Counted from the first letter of the stretch, positions 34,755-46,014 are shown. The stretch: DNA of 64,000 bases from Rhizobiaceae bacterium (GCA_025698895.1 JAILWO010000001.1:407001-471000); one strand, 5' to 3'. Numbers and translations are program-made. Notes: generated by a model from the letters alone, not told the origin.

Positions 34755-34869
34755 AGGCGCCGGCGCAATGTCGCGCTTGGCAAGGTTCGACCGTGTTCCT
34801 ATGTTAACCAGAGATCGGCTATGACATGTGAGCGCGGGCCTGGACCGGCGTCCTATCGGGAAATCTTGA

Positions 34870-36807
<1,938 letters not shown>

Positions 36808-36826
36808 CGGGCATCAGCGCAGCTTC

Positions 36827-36852
36827 AAAAAGGCGGCCCTGTCGGCCTTTTT
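36827..36852 (+). terminator. Rho-independent terminator after ftsH
   Basis: AAAAAGGC pairs perfectly with GCCTTTTT across a 10-base loop, giving a stem flanked by A and T tracts. Such a structure can work in either direction; here it ends the tol-tilS-ftsH reading direction. Confidence 0.85.
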
Positions 36853-36913
36853 CATGCCCGTCCTATGCCCGAAAGCGCTTGCCGACCCGCGACCGGGCCT
36901 GCACTATTGGCCC

Positions 36914-37177
36914 ATGAACGCTCCGGACACCTTCACGGCGATCGCCGATCCCCATCGCCGTCACCTGCTCGAGGAACTGCGGCGTGGCCCGAGGACGGTC
37001 AACGAACTGGCCTCGGGGCTGCCCGTGTCGCGCCCGGCCGTTTCCCAGCATCTCAAGATCCTGCTCGACGCCGGTCTCGTGACCTCGAAACCCGACGGCA
37101 CGAAGCGCATCTACGCGCTGAACAGCGACGGCCTGCTGACGGTCAACATCTGGGTCGATCAGTTCTGGAATGCCTGA
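36914..37177 (+). CDS. ArsR-family transcriptional regulator
   Basis: An 87-residue winged-helix regulator. The pattern FTAIADPHRRHLLEELRRGP, then VNELASGLPVSRPAVSQHLKIL with LVTSKPDGTKRIYAL, is the ArsR DNA-binding core. No metal-binding cysteine pair (CxC) is present, so it is a non-metal type, often paired with SRPBCC or other enzymes. No SRPBCC gene is adjacent. It converges on the isomerase gene, so its target is not obvious. Confidence 0.88.
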   Translation: MNAPDTFTAIADPHRRHLLEELRRGPRTVNELASGLPVSRPAVSQHLKILLDAGLVTSKPDGTKRIYALNSDGLLTVNIWVDQFWNA

Positions 37178-37221
37178 GCCGGCAATCGCGCACGACTATT
37201 GCATGTCGGGAACCGTTTGCC

Positions 37222-37869
37222 TCACCGGTTCCTGACCGCACCCACCGGCAGATCCCTGATACGCGCCATGCCGCCGCGCGAGAACAGGTCGCGGTCGGCA
37301 AGCCAGGCGATAAACATGTCCGTGGAATCGTCGCCCCAGAACAGTTCCCCCTCGCAGGAAAAGGTCGGCACGCCGTAGACGCCCCGTTCAAGCGCCTCGT
37401 CGGTGTTCGCGCGCAGCCGGTCCTTCGCCTCCTGCGCGGAGGCGAGCTCCACGGCGCTGCCGTTCACGCCGAGCAGCTTGCCGAGCGCTTCGATATCGTC
37501 TGGCGTTTCCAGCGGCAGCCCGTCCCGGAATGAATAGTTGAAGGCCGCGCGCACCGTCGCCCAGTCGGGGCCAAGCGCGCAAAGCAGTCTCAGCGCCATC
37601 AGCGGATTGTAAGGATGGCGCGGCGGCACGTTGAACGGCACGCCGCGCGTGTCGGCCCTGAACTGGACGGTACGATAGGTCTGCACGCGCTTGGGCGCGA
37701 TCTCGGCCGGTCCGATCTGGCCCCAGTGCTTGAGGATCGCGCCCAGGACCACCGGCTTGGGCGTGACCGTCAGACTGTCGGGAAAGCGATGGAATTCCTG
37801 GAGCTGGAGGTAAGCGAAGGGCGAGAGGATGTCGAAATACCAGTCGGCTTTCAAGGACGCTTCGGTCAC
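37222..37869 (-). CDS. DsbA-fold isomerase, 2-hydroxychromene-2-carboxylate isomerase type
   Basis: A 215-residue protein of the DsbA/kappa-GST family. Segments WYFDILSPFAYLQLQEFHRF (with the active-site Ser), NVPPRHPYNPLMALRLL, GVYGVPTF and the GELFWGDD end are typical of HCCA isomerases that use glutathione in aromatic degradation. I chose a GTG at 37869, which gives the normal short N-terminus; a GTG at 37890, overlapping the upstream stop, is possible. It is coupled to the AbfD/HpaB-like gene, suggesting a two-step catabolic function. The true substrate is unknown. Confidence 0.82.
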   Translation of the reverse strand: MTEASLKADWYFDILSPFAYLQLQEFHRFPDSLTVTPKPVVLGAILKHWGQIGPAEIAPKRVQTYRTVQFRADTRGVPFNVPPRHPYNPLMALRLLCALGPDWATVRAAFNYSFRDGLPLETPDDIEALGKLLGVNGSAVELASAQEAKDRLRANTDEALERGVYGVPTFSCEGELFWGDDSTDMFIAWLADRDLFSRGGMARIRDLPVGAVRNR

Positions 37870-37886
37870 GCGGCGATTTCCCTTTT

Positions 37887-39446
37887 TCACTCCGCGGCTT
37901 CGGTCAGCCGCCTTGTCGGTTGTGCATCGATGCCGGGCAGCGGCGGCGGCACCTGGCAGCCCGTCGCGCAGCAGCGAGCGGGCTGCCTCGACTTTGCGGC
38001 GCCGTCGTTCAAGACGCCGCGCCCCAGCAGGCTTTCCACCAGCTCCACCCGGTCCATGACCGGATAATTGCGCCAGATCTCGCGCTTCATCGCCTCCGGC
38101 GATCCGCCGCCATGCAGCGAGATCACCGAATACCATCCAGCCTGGTCGGAGACGGTCAGGTCTTCCACGAAACGCGCTACTTCCATGCGCTTCTCATAGG
38201 GGATGTCGACCCGCCCCGCCAGCACGGCCGACAGCGAGGCCGCCGTTTCGGGATTGTGGTCGTCGGCCGGACCGGGCAGCGTTGCGATCAGCCCGCCCGA
38301 CACGGTGTGAGCCAGCCGGTGCATGTCGTAGATCTGGGTGGCCAGCAAGAGTTTGCCGATATTGGCGAAGACCGGATCGGGCATCGCCACGCCCGACTGG
38401 TCCTTCATGCCATAGACCGAGGCCGCCACGCCGCAGGCATAGAAGCCCTCGACGATCTTGATCAGTTCGACGAGCTCGTCCCGGATATGGCCGTGCCGCT
38501 CGGCATCGAGCCCGTTGGCTTCGACCATCATCGCGCCCGATCCGATCAGCAGGTCGCCGAAGCCGGCGCGCGCGCCGATGCAGGTATGGCGGTGATGGGT
38601 GGCGTAGGAGGTCGTCAGCATCCCCGCCTCCTCCGTCTCGCCGGCCATGAAGACACGCTCCCATGGCACGAAGACGTCTTCGAACAGGACCGAGCCGGTC
38701 GTCTGGCCGTACTTCGCCGAGAATTTCGCCGCTTCCTCGCCCGGCCGGCCCGCCTTGCGCGCCACGATGGTCACGCCCTCGGCGTCGACCGGCACCGCGC
38801 AGCACACGGCGCAGTCCGCGTCCTCCGGCGCATGGCTGCGGCAGGGCATCACCAGCAATTCGTGGCAATAGGGCGCGCCGGTCACGATCGCCTTGGTGCC
38901 GGAGATCACGATCCCGTCCGCACGGCGCTCCTTGATGTGAACATAGGCGTCACGGTTCGCCTGCTGCGACGGCCGCTTCGAGCGGTCGCCCTTGGCATCG
39001 GTCATGGCGATGCCGATCGTCAGGTCGCGATCCTGAACGTCGTGCATCCAGGCCAGGAAGCGGTCGCGATAATCGGTGTCATGGCTTGCATCGGCCGCGT
39101 GGACGGCCTGAAGGATGCCCGAGAAGGCGTCATGCGCCAGATAGCGCTGGGCGCAGCCCGATACCTTGCATACCAGCCGCACCGCCTCGAGCTTCCTGAG
39201 CAGGTCGCCGCTGTCGGCGTCGACATGCAGCATGCGGTTGACGGTCTTGCCCGACGTGGCCTGCCTGGCCGTCATCGTGGCGGCGAGTTCCGGCACCAGC
39301 GCCATGTCGTAGGTCACGCCGATCGCCGCCACGCCGGGCTTCAGCAGCGCCTCGTCCGCGACGCTTTCGACCCGCTGCCCGTTGACGAAGACGAGCGGAC
39401 GATAGCTCCTCAGCGATTCGCGATAGTCGGCCGCGCTCATCAGCAT
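37887..39446 (-). CDS. 4-hydroxybutyryl-CoA dehydratase / HpaB-family flavoprotein, probably lacking the Fe-S cluster
   Basis: A 519-residue protein of the 4-hydroxyphenylacetate 3-hydroxylase / 4-hydroxybutyryl-CoA dehydratase superfamily, with acyl-CoA-dehydrogenase-like fold. Conserved parts include MTDAKGDRSKRPSQQAN, DGIVISGTKAIVTGAP, FEDVFVPWERVF and the segment THHRHTCIGARAGFGDLLIG. From memory of the clostridial dehydratase, the Fe-S ligand positions read CAQRY (one Cys missing) and HHRHTCIGA (the second Cys position appears to be Ala). A Cys-rich, Pro-rich tail follows residue 470. The start at 39446 has GGGAGGAAA upstream. Its stop abuts the isomerase gene. Confidence 0.8.
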   Translation of the reverse strand: MLMSAADYRESLRSYRPLVFVNGQRVESVADEALLKPGVAAIGVTYDMALVPELAATMTARQATSGKTVNRMLHVDADSGDLLRKLEAVRLVCKVSGCAQRYLAHDAFSGILQAVHAADASHDTDYRDRFLAWMHDVQDRDLTIGIAMTDAKGDRSKRPSQQANRDAYVHIKERRADGIVISGTKAIVTGAPYCHELLVMPCRSHAPEDADCAVCCAVPVDAEGVTIVARKAGRPGEEAAKFSAKYGQTTGSVLFEDVFVPWERVFMAGETEEAGMLTTSYATHHRHTCIGARAGFGDLLIGSGAMMVEANGLDAERHGHIRDELVELIKIVEGFYACGVAASVYGMKDQSGVAMPDPVFANIGKLLLATQIYDMHRLAHTVSGGLIATLPGPADDHNPETAASLSAVLAGRVDIPYEKRMEVARFVEDLTVSDQAGWYSVISLHGGGSPEAMKREIWRNYPVMDRVELVESLLGRGVLNDGAAKSRQPARCCATGCQVPPPLPGIDAQPTRRLTEAAE

Positions 39447-39701
39447 GGCGTTTCCTCCCGGCAATGCCTGTGACAAGGTTCGGCCCGCCCGGCGGACTTG
39501 TCAACGCGCCGAAGGGCGGAAGCCGTGGCGGGGATCGGTCCGGACCGCTCGGTGCTGCTTGCCAACGATTTCCAGGGCTGGCTGATGCCCGCCAGCCACG
39601 GTCTCCGCGATGACCAGGTGAATCGTCGCCGGACATTGCCGCCGGTAACCATTGCTCCTAGTTAGGCGGCCGGGAGGATCGGCAGGAGCAGGCTTGGCCC
39701 C

Positions 39702-40850
39702 ATGGCGACAATCCGTCCCGAAACATCCACCCCTCTCAATGTCGCCCTTCAGGGCGGCGGCTCGCACGGCGCCTTTTCCTGGGGCGTGCTCGACCGCCTG
39801 CTGGAGGACGGCCGCTTCGTTCTTGCGGCCGTGTCCGGCACGTCCGCCGGCGCCATGAACGCGGTCGCCCTGGCCGACGGCTATATGCGCGGCGGCGCCG
39901 AAGGCGCGCGCGAGCGCCTCGCCGCCTTCTGGCGCGCGGTCGCCCTTAAAGGCAGTTTCTCGCCGGTTCGGCGCACTCTGTGGGAACGGCTATGGGGAGG
40001 CTGGTCGCTCGACACCTCGCCCAGTTTCGTCTGGTTCGACGCGGTCTCGCGGCTCGTTTCGCCCTACTGGTCGAACCCGCTCGACATCAATCCGCTGCGC
40101 GAGGTGGTCGAGGCCGAGATCGACTTCGCCAATGTGCGCGCCTGTTCCGAGATCAGGCTGTTCCTGTCGGCCACCAACGTCGAGACCGGCAAGCTGCGGG
40201 TGTTCTCCGGCGAGGAGATCGGCATAGACGTCGTGATGGCGTCCGCCTGCCTGCCGCAGCTCTTCCGCGCCGTGGAGATTGATGGAACGCCCTACTGGGA
40301 CGGTGGCTACGGCGGCAACCCGGCCCTCTATCCCTTCTTTAACGCCAATCAGATCGAGGATGTGCTTCTCGTTCAGATCAACCCGGTCATCCGCGAGGGC
40401 ACGCCCAAAAGCGCCCAGGAAATCCAGAACCGCATCGACGAGATCACTTTCAATGCGGGACTCTTGCGCGAATTCCGCGCCATTGCCTTCATCAAGGAAC
40501 TGATCGCCAAAGGCGTGATCCCCCATGGCGACTACCGCGATATCCGCATGCACCGGATAGATGCCGACGAGGCCTTCAAGGACCTGACGGCCTCTTCCAA
40601 GATCAATGCCGAATGGGCATTTCTCGAATATCTGCGCGATCTGGGCCGTACCGCGGCCGAGGACTGGCTGGCCGGAGACGCCGCCAATGTGGGACTGCGT
40701 CCCTCGCTCGATCTGTCCGAGGAGTTGGAAACCATCCCGGCCGTGGCGGCAGGGGCGAGGAAGAAAGGCGTCGGGCCGCGCCTGCGCGACTTCATGGTCC
40801 GACGGCCGAAACCCGAGGCGGTGTCGAAAAGCCGTGGCCGCGCTGCCTGA
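39702..40850 (+). CDS. Patatin-like phospholipase
   Basis: A 382-residue lipid acyl hydrolase. The oxyanion loop QGGGSHGAF (residues 17-25), nucleophile elbow GTSAG with S48 and catalytic DGG starting at D200 form the Ser-Asp dyad of the patatin family. No signal peptide is visible, so it probably acts in the cytoplasm or is exported by another route. Family members act as phospholipase A or release acyl groups from storage polymers and lipids. It lies between the AbfD-like gene (divergent) and a TetR gene (convergent). Confidence 0.9.
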   Translation: MATIRPETSTPLNVALQGGGSHGAFSWGVLDRLLEDGRFVLAAVSGTSAGAMNAVALADGYMRGGAEGARERLAAFWRAVALKGSFSPVRRTLWERLWGGWSLDTSPSFVWFDAVSRLVSPYWSNPLDINPLREVVEAEIDFANVRACSEIRLFLSATNVETGKLRVFSGEEIGIDVVMASACLPQLFRAVEIDGTPYWDGGYGGNPALYPFFNANQIEDVLLVQINPVIREGTPKSAQEIQNRIDEITFNAGLLREFRAIAFIKELIAKGVIPHGDYRDIRMHRIDADEAFKDLTASSKINAEWAFLEYLRDLGRTAAEDWLAGDAANVGLRPSLDLSEELETIPAVAAGARKKGVGPRLRDFMVRRPKPEAVSKSRGRAA

Positions 40851-40854
40851 CGGC

Positions 40855-41466
40855 CTACGGCCGGAGGGCGATGTCGATCAGGCGGCCGAGCTGCCGCGCT
40901 TCGTTCCGCTGATCGTCCTCCTCGGCGGCGCGCATCTTCATACCCTCCAGCCCGTCGAGGAAGATTTCGGCGAGTGTCCGCGCCGAAAGCCCTCGCGCCG
41001 CGAGATCGACATTCTTGCGCGCGGCCTCCTCGCATATCGCATCCGCAACGAGCCTGGCCATGCGCTCGCGCCAGTCCGAGATGATGTCGGCCGCCAGGTT
41101 ATTCTTCATGTCGAGGATGTCGCTGCCGTGCGGCGATGCCCGGAAGGATCGGAGGAACTCGATCATGTTTTCCGCCACCGACGCAACGAGCCGCTCGCCG
41201 ACCATTCCGTCCTTCCTCATCAGTCCTTCGCGCGCCACGGAAATCGTCTGTTCGAGCATTTCGGCGGCAATCGCCCGGTAGATATCGCCCTTGTTGCGGA
41301 AGATCAGATAGAGCGCCGGCCGCGACATCTCCGCCGCCTTGGCGATGTCGTCCATCGTCGTGCGCTGGAACCCGTAGGTCAGGAAAACCTTCACCGCCCC
41401 GTCCAGCACGCGGCGACGCTTCGGATCGTCGCTTTCCTCTTTCCTGTCGTTCAACTCGATTCTCAC
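40855..41466 (-). CDS. TetR-family transcriptional regulator
   Basis: A 203-residue regulator. The N-terminal helix-turn-helix is at about residues 15-65 (VFLTYGFQRTTMDDIAKAAE then SRPALYLIFRNKGDIYRAI). The C-terminal ligand domain is diverged, as usual. It is divergent from the molybdenum hydroxylase operon, with a 29-bp inverted-repeat element between the starts, so it most likely represses both itself and that operon until an inducer, perhaps the aromatic substrate, binds. Confidence 0.9.
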   Translation of the reverse strand: MRIELNDRKEESDDPKRRRVLDGAVKVFLTYGFQRTTMDDIAKAAEMSRPALYLIFRNKGDIYRAIAAEMLEQTISVAREGLMRKDGMVGERLVASVAENMIEFLRSFRASPHGSDILDMKNNLAADIISDWRERMARLVADAICEEAARKNVDLAARGLSARTLAEIFLDGLEGMKMRAAEEDDQRNEARQLGRLIDIALRP

Positions 41467-41478
41467 GTCTCTTTGAAG

Positions 41479-41509
41479 TTGACACTTTGACGATTTTTGT
41501 CAAAATGTC
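41479..41509. promoter_or_regulatory. Candidate TetR operator overlapping a -35 box
   Basis: GACACTTTGAC (41481-41491) and GTCAAAATGTC (41499-41509) form an 11-bp inverted repeat with one mismatch and a 7-base spacer. A perfect TTGACA at 41479-41484 could be the -35 of the plus-strand operon, so a bound repressor would block it. No strong -10 is seen. Confidence 0.65.
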
Positions 41510-41548
41510 GAGAAGGTAGGTTGTTCCCCACCCGCGGAGGAGTTCGGC

Positions 41549-42010
41549 ATGCGCCTCACCGTCGACCGGAAGCAGATCGAAATCAACGCCGATCCCGACA
41601 TGCCGCTTCTTTGGGCGCTGCGCGACCTTGCAGGCGTGCTCGGCCCGAAATTCGGCTGCGGCATCGCCGCCTGCGGCGCCTGCACCGTGCTGATCGACGG
41701 CCAACCGGTGCGATCCTGCGTGACGCCGGTTGGCGCGGTCGAGGGCGATGTTGTCACGATAGAGGGACTGGCCGAAGGCGACACGCTCCATCCGGTTCAG
41801 CAGGCATGGCTGGAAGAGCAGGTCGCCCAGTGCGGCTATTGCCAGGCCGGCCAGATCATGAGCGCCGTCGCTCTCCTCGAGGAAATCGACGACCCGACCG
41901 ATGCCGACATCGACAACGCCATGGGCGGCAATCTGTGCCGCTGCGGCACCTATCCGAAGATCCGCGCCGCCATCAAGAAGGCGGCCGCGCTGAAGATGGC
42001 GAGGGCCTGA
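41549..42010 (+). CDS. Isoquinoline 1-oxidoreductase-type alpha subunit, 2Fe-2S protein
   Basis: A 153-residue electron-transfer subunit of a xanthine-dehydrogenase-family molybdenum hydroxylase. The plant-type ferredoxin domain has [15 protein letters not shown]; the second, helical 2Fe-2S domain has QCGYCQAGQ and LCRCGTY. It passes electrons from the molybdenum subunit. The ATG follows GGAGGAG. Two bases separate it from the large subunit gene. Confidence 0.93.
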   Translation: MRLTVDRKQIEINADPDMPLLWALRDLAGVLGPKFGCGIAACGACTVLIDGQPVRSCVTPVGAVEGDVVTIEGLAEGDTLHPVQQAWLEEQVAQCGYCQAGQIMSAVALLEEIDDPTDADIDNAMGGNLCRCGTYPKIRAAIKKAAALKMARA

Positions 42011-42012
42011 TC

Positions 42013-44286
42013 ATGGCAACGCTCGGGAAGATCGCGCGACGCACCTTTCTGGTCGGGGCGGCGGCGCTGGCCGGTGGCGTCGCCTTCGGCGCCTGGTATG
42101 TCGCACGCCCCTACGCCAACCCCCTCGAAGAGGGATTGGCCGAGGGAGAGGCGACCTTCAATCCCTTCCTCAAGATCGGGTCCGACGACACGATCACGGT
42201 GATCGCGCCCCGCGCCGAGATGGGCCAGGGCATCTCCACCACGCTCGCCGCTTTCGTGGCGGAGGAACTCGATGTCCCGCTCGCCCGCCTGACCGTCGAG
42301 CACGGTCCGACGTCATGGGCCTATTACAACGGCACCATGATGGAAGAATCCGGCCCGTTTCCCTGGTACGAGGAAGGGTTCGTGGCCGAACTCGCGCGCG
42401 ACGCCTTCGCTACTGTCGGCAAGGTGCTCGGCCTGCAGGCGACTGGCGGCTCGGCTTCGTCCCGCGACGGTTTCGTCAGAATGCGCGAGGCCGGCGCGAT
42501 GGCGCGCATGATGCTGGTCGAGGCCGCCGCCGGAAGGCTCGACGTCGCGCGGGGCGAGCTGACGACGCGTGACGGCGCGGTCGTGCACGAGGCTTCCGGC
42601 CGCTCGCTCACCTATGGCGAACTGGCGCTCGACGCCGCGAAACTGTCGCCGCCCTCGCGCGTCACGCTGAAGGAACGCGGCGACTGGAAGCTTCTCGGCA
42701 AGCCGCAGATGCGCGTCGACATGCTGCCCAAGGTCACCGGGGCGCCGATCTTCGGCGTCGACGTGTGGCTGCCCGAGATGCTGTTCGGCACCGTCCGCAT
42801 GAACCCGGTCTTCTGGCAGAGAACGGCCAATGTCGACCTTTCGGCGGCGCAGGCCGTGCCCGGCGTGGTGAAGATTGTCCCGCTCCAAACGACCTACGGC
42901 CATGGCTTCGGCGTCATCGCCCAGAACACCTGGGCCGCGTTCAGGGCAGCCGACCTGATCGAGGCCGATTGGGGCGCGCCGGCCTATCCGGCGGACGCCG
43001 CGGCCGTTGATGCGGTGCTGACGACCGCGCTGGATACCGAGCAGGGCTCGGTCATGCGCGAGGATGGCGACGTGGAGGCCGATTTCGCCGATGCCCCGCG
43101 CGAGCGGCTCGTCGAGGCCGAATACGCCGCGCCGTTTCTGGCGCATTTCTGCATGGAACCAATGAACGCCACCGCGCTCTATCGGGACGGAAAGCTTGAA
43201 ATCTGGGCGCCGAACCAGATGCCGACGCTTGTCGAATATTTGTCGGGCGCCGCGATCGGGCTCGGCTCGAAGGACGTCACCGCCCACACGACCTTCCTTG
43301 GCGGCGGTTTCGGGCGCCGGGAGGTCGACACCACCATCTATGCCGCGCTCATGGCCCGCGAGGTCGAAGGCCGCCCGGTCAAGGTGATCTGGAGCCGCGA
43401 GGAGGATGTCCGCCACGACACCTACCGTCCGGCGGCGAAGGGCCGTTTCCGCGCCCGTCTGGACGAGGACGGCCTGCCCGTCGCGTTGGACATGAAGATC
43501 GCCGCGCCTTCGATCATCGGCTCGGTGATGCGGCGGACCTTTCCTTCGCTGTCGCCGGCCGGCCCGGACGGCACAATCACGCAGGGGTCGCACGACCAGC
43601 CCTACACGATCGCGAGCTACCGGGTGTCCGGCGTCAAGGCCGATCTCGGCATTCCCGTCGGCTTCTGGCGTTCGGTCGGCAATTCCTTCAACGGCTTCTT
43701 CCATGAATGCTTCATGGACGAGATCGCCGAGGCCGGCGGCCTCGATCCGGTCCAGCTTCGCCGAAACCTGATGGGCGATTTTCCGGCGGCCCTGGCCGTG
43801 GTCGATCGCGTGGCGGAGATGTCGGACTGGGCGTCGCCCGCCACCGATGGCCGCGCCAAAGGCTTCGCCTTCACGCTCTCCTTCGGCTCATGGGTGGCCG
43901 AGGTAGTCGAAGTCGTCGAGACCGACGATGGCGTGCGCATCGAAAAGGTCTGGATCGCGGTCGACGTCGGAACCGCGCTCGATCCGGGCATCATCGAGGC
44001 GCAACTCGTCTCGGGCGCCGTCTTCGGCCTGTCGTCCGCCATGAACCAGGAGATCACGCTGAAGGATGGGCGCGTCGAGCAGTCCAACCTGCATGATTTC
44101 GACGCCATGCGCATCCATCAGTGCCCAGAATTCGAGGTGGCGATCCTCGAGAACCACCACAAGATGGGCGGTGTCGGCGAAATCGGCACGCCGCCGGCGG
44201 TCGCGGCACTCGCCAATGCGGTGAGCCGGCTGAAGGGCAAACGCTTTCGGACCCTCCCGCTGTCGAAGGAGGTCGCCTTCGCATGA
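42013..44286 (+). CDS. Isoquinoline 1-oxidoreductase-type molybdopterin-binding subunit, Tat-exported
   Basis: A 757-residue large subunit of a periplasmic-type molybdenum hydroxylase that inserts an oxygen from water into N-heteroaromatic or aldehyde substrates. A twin-arginine signal-like N-terminus (RRTFLVGAAALAGG) fits export. Cofactor segments include APRAEMGQGISTTLAAFVAE, TTFLGGGFGRREVDTT and the catalytic Glu in GGVGEIGTPP. With the 2Fe-2S subunit before it and the cytochrome after it, the operon looks like a membrane-independent electron route to cytochrome c. The physiological substrate is unknown; aldehyde or nicotinate-type compounds are alternatives to isoquinoline. Confidence 0.92.
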   Translation: MATLGKIARRTFLVGAAALAGGVAFGAWYVARPYANPLEEGLAEGEATFNPFLKIGSDDTITVIAPRAEMGQGISTTLAAFVAEELDVPLARLTVEHGPTSWAYYNGTMMEESGPFPWYEEGFVAELARDAFATVGKVLGLQATGGSASSRDGFVRMREAGAMARMMLVEAAAGRLDVARGELTTRDGAVVHEASGRSLTYGELALDAAKLSPPSRVTLKERGDWKLLGKPQMRVDMLPKVTGAPIFGVDVWLPEMLFGTVRMNPVFWQRTANVDLSAAQAVPGVVKIVPLQTTYGHGFGVIAQNTWAAFRAADLIEADWGAPAYPADAAAVDAVLTTALDTEQGSVMREDGDVEADFADAPRERLVEAEYAAPFLAHFCMEPMNATALYRDGKLEIWAPNQMPTLVEYLSGAAIGLGSKDVTAHTTFLGGGFGRREVDTTIYAALMAREVEGRPVKVIWSREEDVRHDTYRPAAKGRFRARLDEDGLPVALDMKIAAPSIIGSVMRRTFPSLSPAGPDGTITQGSHDQPYTIASYRVSGVKADLGIPVGFWRSVGNSFNGFFHECFMDEIAEAGGLDPVQLRRNLMGDFPAALAVVDRVAEMSDWASPATDGRAKGFAFTLSFGSWVAEVVEVVETDDGVRIEKVWIAVDVGTALDPGIIEAQLVSGAVFGLSSAMNQEITLKDGRVEQSNLHDFDAMRIHQCPEFEVAILENHHKMGGVGEIGTPPAVAALANAVSRLKGKRFRTLPLSKEVAFA

Positions 44287-44888
44287 GACGGTTCGCGCTC
44301 GCGCTGTCGCTGGCCGCGCTCTCCGGCCTGGCTGTCGCGCAGGACGATGCTCCTGCCGATCCGGTTGCCGGGGAAACCCGCGTCGACCGCGAAACCGGCC
44401 TGCCGCATTGGCGGAAAATCCACGAGGTCTTCTCCCATTCGCGCTGTGCCAACTGCCATGTCGAGGACGAGCGGCCGCGCTGGTCCGGTGCCCATTACGG
44501 CGCAACCCGCATTCACGCCTTCAACGTCCAGCGCGGCGGTGACGGATCAGGTTTCGGCAATCCGGGGCAGCGCTGCATGACATGCCACATGGAGACGAAC
44601 TCGCCCCGGCCGCACGGTCCGCCCGGCGCGCCGCACTGGCATCTGGCGCCGGCCGAAATGGTGTGGTGGGAGAAGTCGTCGGCCGAGATCTGCGCCCAGA
44701 TCAAGGACCCGGAGCGGAATGGCGGGCGCACGCTCGCCGAAGTCGCGGATCATGTGCGCGAGGACGCGCTGGTGCGGTGGGGCTGGCAGCCGGGAGCCGG
44801 CCGCGAACCTGCGCCCGGCTCGGCCGAGGAGACCTACGAGGCGATCCTGGCGTGGCAAGCGGCCGGCGCGCCCTGTCCCGATCAGTAG
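44283..44888 (+). CDS. Periplasmic dihaem c-type cytochrome of the oxidoreductase
   Basis: A 201-residue exported protein with a signal peptide (residues 1-19, ending VAQ) and two CxxCH haem motifs, CANCH and CMTCH. It starts inside the stop of the large subunit gene (ATGA overlap), so it is coupled to it. It most likely takes electrons from the molybdenum enzyme's 2Fe-2S subunit. Other histidines and methionines could provide the sixth ligands. It ends 32 bases from the convergent minE. Confidence 0.86.
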   Translation: MRRFALALSLAALSGLAVAQDDAPADPVAGETRVDRETGLPHWRKIHEVFSHSRCANCHVEDERPRWSGAHYGATRIHAFNVQRGGDGSGFGNPGQRCMTCHMETNSPRPHGPPGAPHWHLAPAEMVWWEKSSAEICAQIKDPERNGGRTLAEVADHVREDALVRWGWQPGAGREPAPGSAEETYEAILAWQAAGAPCPDQ

Positions 44889-44920
44889 CCCGCCGCGCCG
44901 ACGCGGTCTCACGGGTCTCC

Positions 44921-45181
44921 TCAGGCCGCCAGGGCGGCCTGATTCGGGATCTGGATATCGATTTCCAGCGTCGAGACGCGCTCGCCGCGCTCCATGCTGA
45001 TCTGCACGTCGTCCTGGTCGACCGTCACGTGCTTGGCGATCACGGCGAGGATTTCCTCGCGCAGCACCGCCACCAGATCCGGCTTGCCACGGCTGTTTCG
45101 CTCATAGGCCAGCAGAAGCTGCAGCCTTTCGCGCGCCACCGGCGCGGTGCCGCGCCGCTTGAACAGGTCGAGTATGCTCAT
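44921..45181 (-). CDS. minE: Cell division topological specificity factor MinE
   Basis: An 86-residue protein that stimulates MinD ATPase and drives Min oscillation. The N-terminal membrane-targeting and contact segment ([20 protein letters not shown]) and the conserved QLLLAYERN and [10 protein letters not shown] segments match MinE. The ATG overlaps the minD stop (ATGA). It is the last gene of minCDE. Confidence 0.97.
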   Translation of the reverse strand: MSILDLFKRRGTAPVARERLQLLLAYERNSRGKPDLVAVLREEILAVIAKHVTVDQDDVQISMERGERVSTLEIDIQIPNQAALAA

Positions 45182-45993
45182 GCCGCTTTCCTTCCCAGCA
45201 ACCTGTCGAGGAATCCCTTGCGCTCCGACGGCATCACCATCGGCACGGCTTCACCGGTCAGCCGCCGCGCCGCGTCCAGATAGGCCTTGGCCGCGATGTT
45301 CGTCGGCTCGTTGAGCGTGACCGGCGAGCCCAGATTGGAGGCTCTCAGAACCGCCTGGTTCTCCGGCACGATGCCCAGAAGCGGCACCGAGAGGATTTCA
45401 AGAACGTCAGCGATGCCAAGCATTTCGCCGCGCGCGGCGCGGGCCGCATCGTAGCGCGTCACCAGCACGTGCTTGCCGATTTCCTCGCCCTTCTCGGCCT
45501 TCACCGTCTTGGAGTCGAGCAGGCCGATGATACGGTCCGAATCGCGCACCGAACTCACCTCTGGGTTGGTCACGATCACCGCGTCGTCGGCGAAGCGCAT
45601 GGCAAGCTGCGCGCCGCGTTCGATGCCGGCCGGGCTGTCGCACAGCACATAGTCGAACTTCTCCTTAAGCGGGGCGACCACCTTGCCCACGCCCTCTTCC
45701 GTCAGCGCGTCCTTGTCGCGCGTCTGCGAAGCCGGCAGCAGGAACAGCGTGTCGATGCGCTTGTCGCGGATCAGCGCCTGGGAGAGCTTGGCCTGGCCCT
45801 GGACGACATTGACCAGGTCGAAGACCACGCGTCGCTCGGCGCCCATGATCAGGTCGAGATTGCGCAGGCCGACATCGAAGTCGATCAGCGCGACCTTCAG
45901 CCCCGTCTGCGCCAGCGCGGCGCCGAGCGCGGCCGTTGATGTCGTCTTGCCGACGCCGCCCTTGCCGGAGGTGACGACTATGACCTTGCCCAT
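45178..45993 (-). CDS. minD: Septum site-determining ATPase MinD
   Basis: A 271-residue deviant-Walker ATPase that recruits MinC to the membrane. Residues 10-18 hold GKGGVGKTT with the signature lysine. [14 protein letters not shown] is the switch region. The C-terminal amphipathic helix ([12 protein letters not shown]) is the membrane-targeting sequence. minC lies 21 bases upstream. Confidence 0.98.
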   Translation of the reverse strand: MGKVIVVTSGKGGVGKTTSTAALGAALAQTGLKVALIDFDVGLRNLDLIMGAERRVVFDLVNVVQGQAKLSQALIRDKRIDTLFLLPASQTRDKDALTEEGVGKVVAPLKEKFDYVLCDSPAGIERGAQLAMRFADDAVIVTNPEVSSVRDSDRIIGLLDSKTVKAEKGEEIGKHVLVTRYDAARAARGEMLGIADVLEILSVPLLGIVPENQAVLRASNLGSPVTLNEPTNIAAKAYLDAARRLTGEAVPMVMPSERKGFLDRLLGRKAA

Positions 45994-46014
45994 CTTTTTA
46001 TCTCCGTTCGAGTG

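Noticed and set aside
37209-37232. GGAACCG/CGGTTCC inverted repeat as an EcfG promoter or terminator
   Set aside because: It lies between two convergent gene ends, so a promoter is not needed there; the 7-bp stem without T-tract is too weak to call a terminator.
44921-44945. GC-rich hairpin AGGCCGCC/GGCGGCCT as terminator of the oxidoreductase operon
   Set aside because: It is made by the last codons of minE (Ala-Ala-Leu-Ala-Ala) and has no T-tract.
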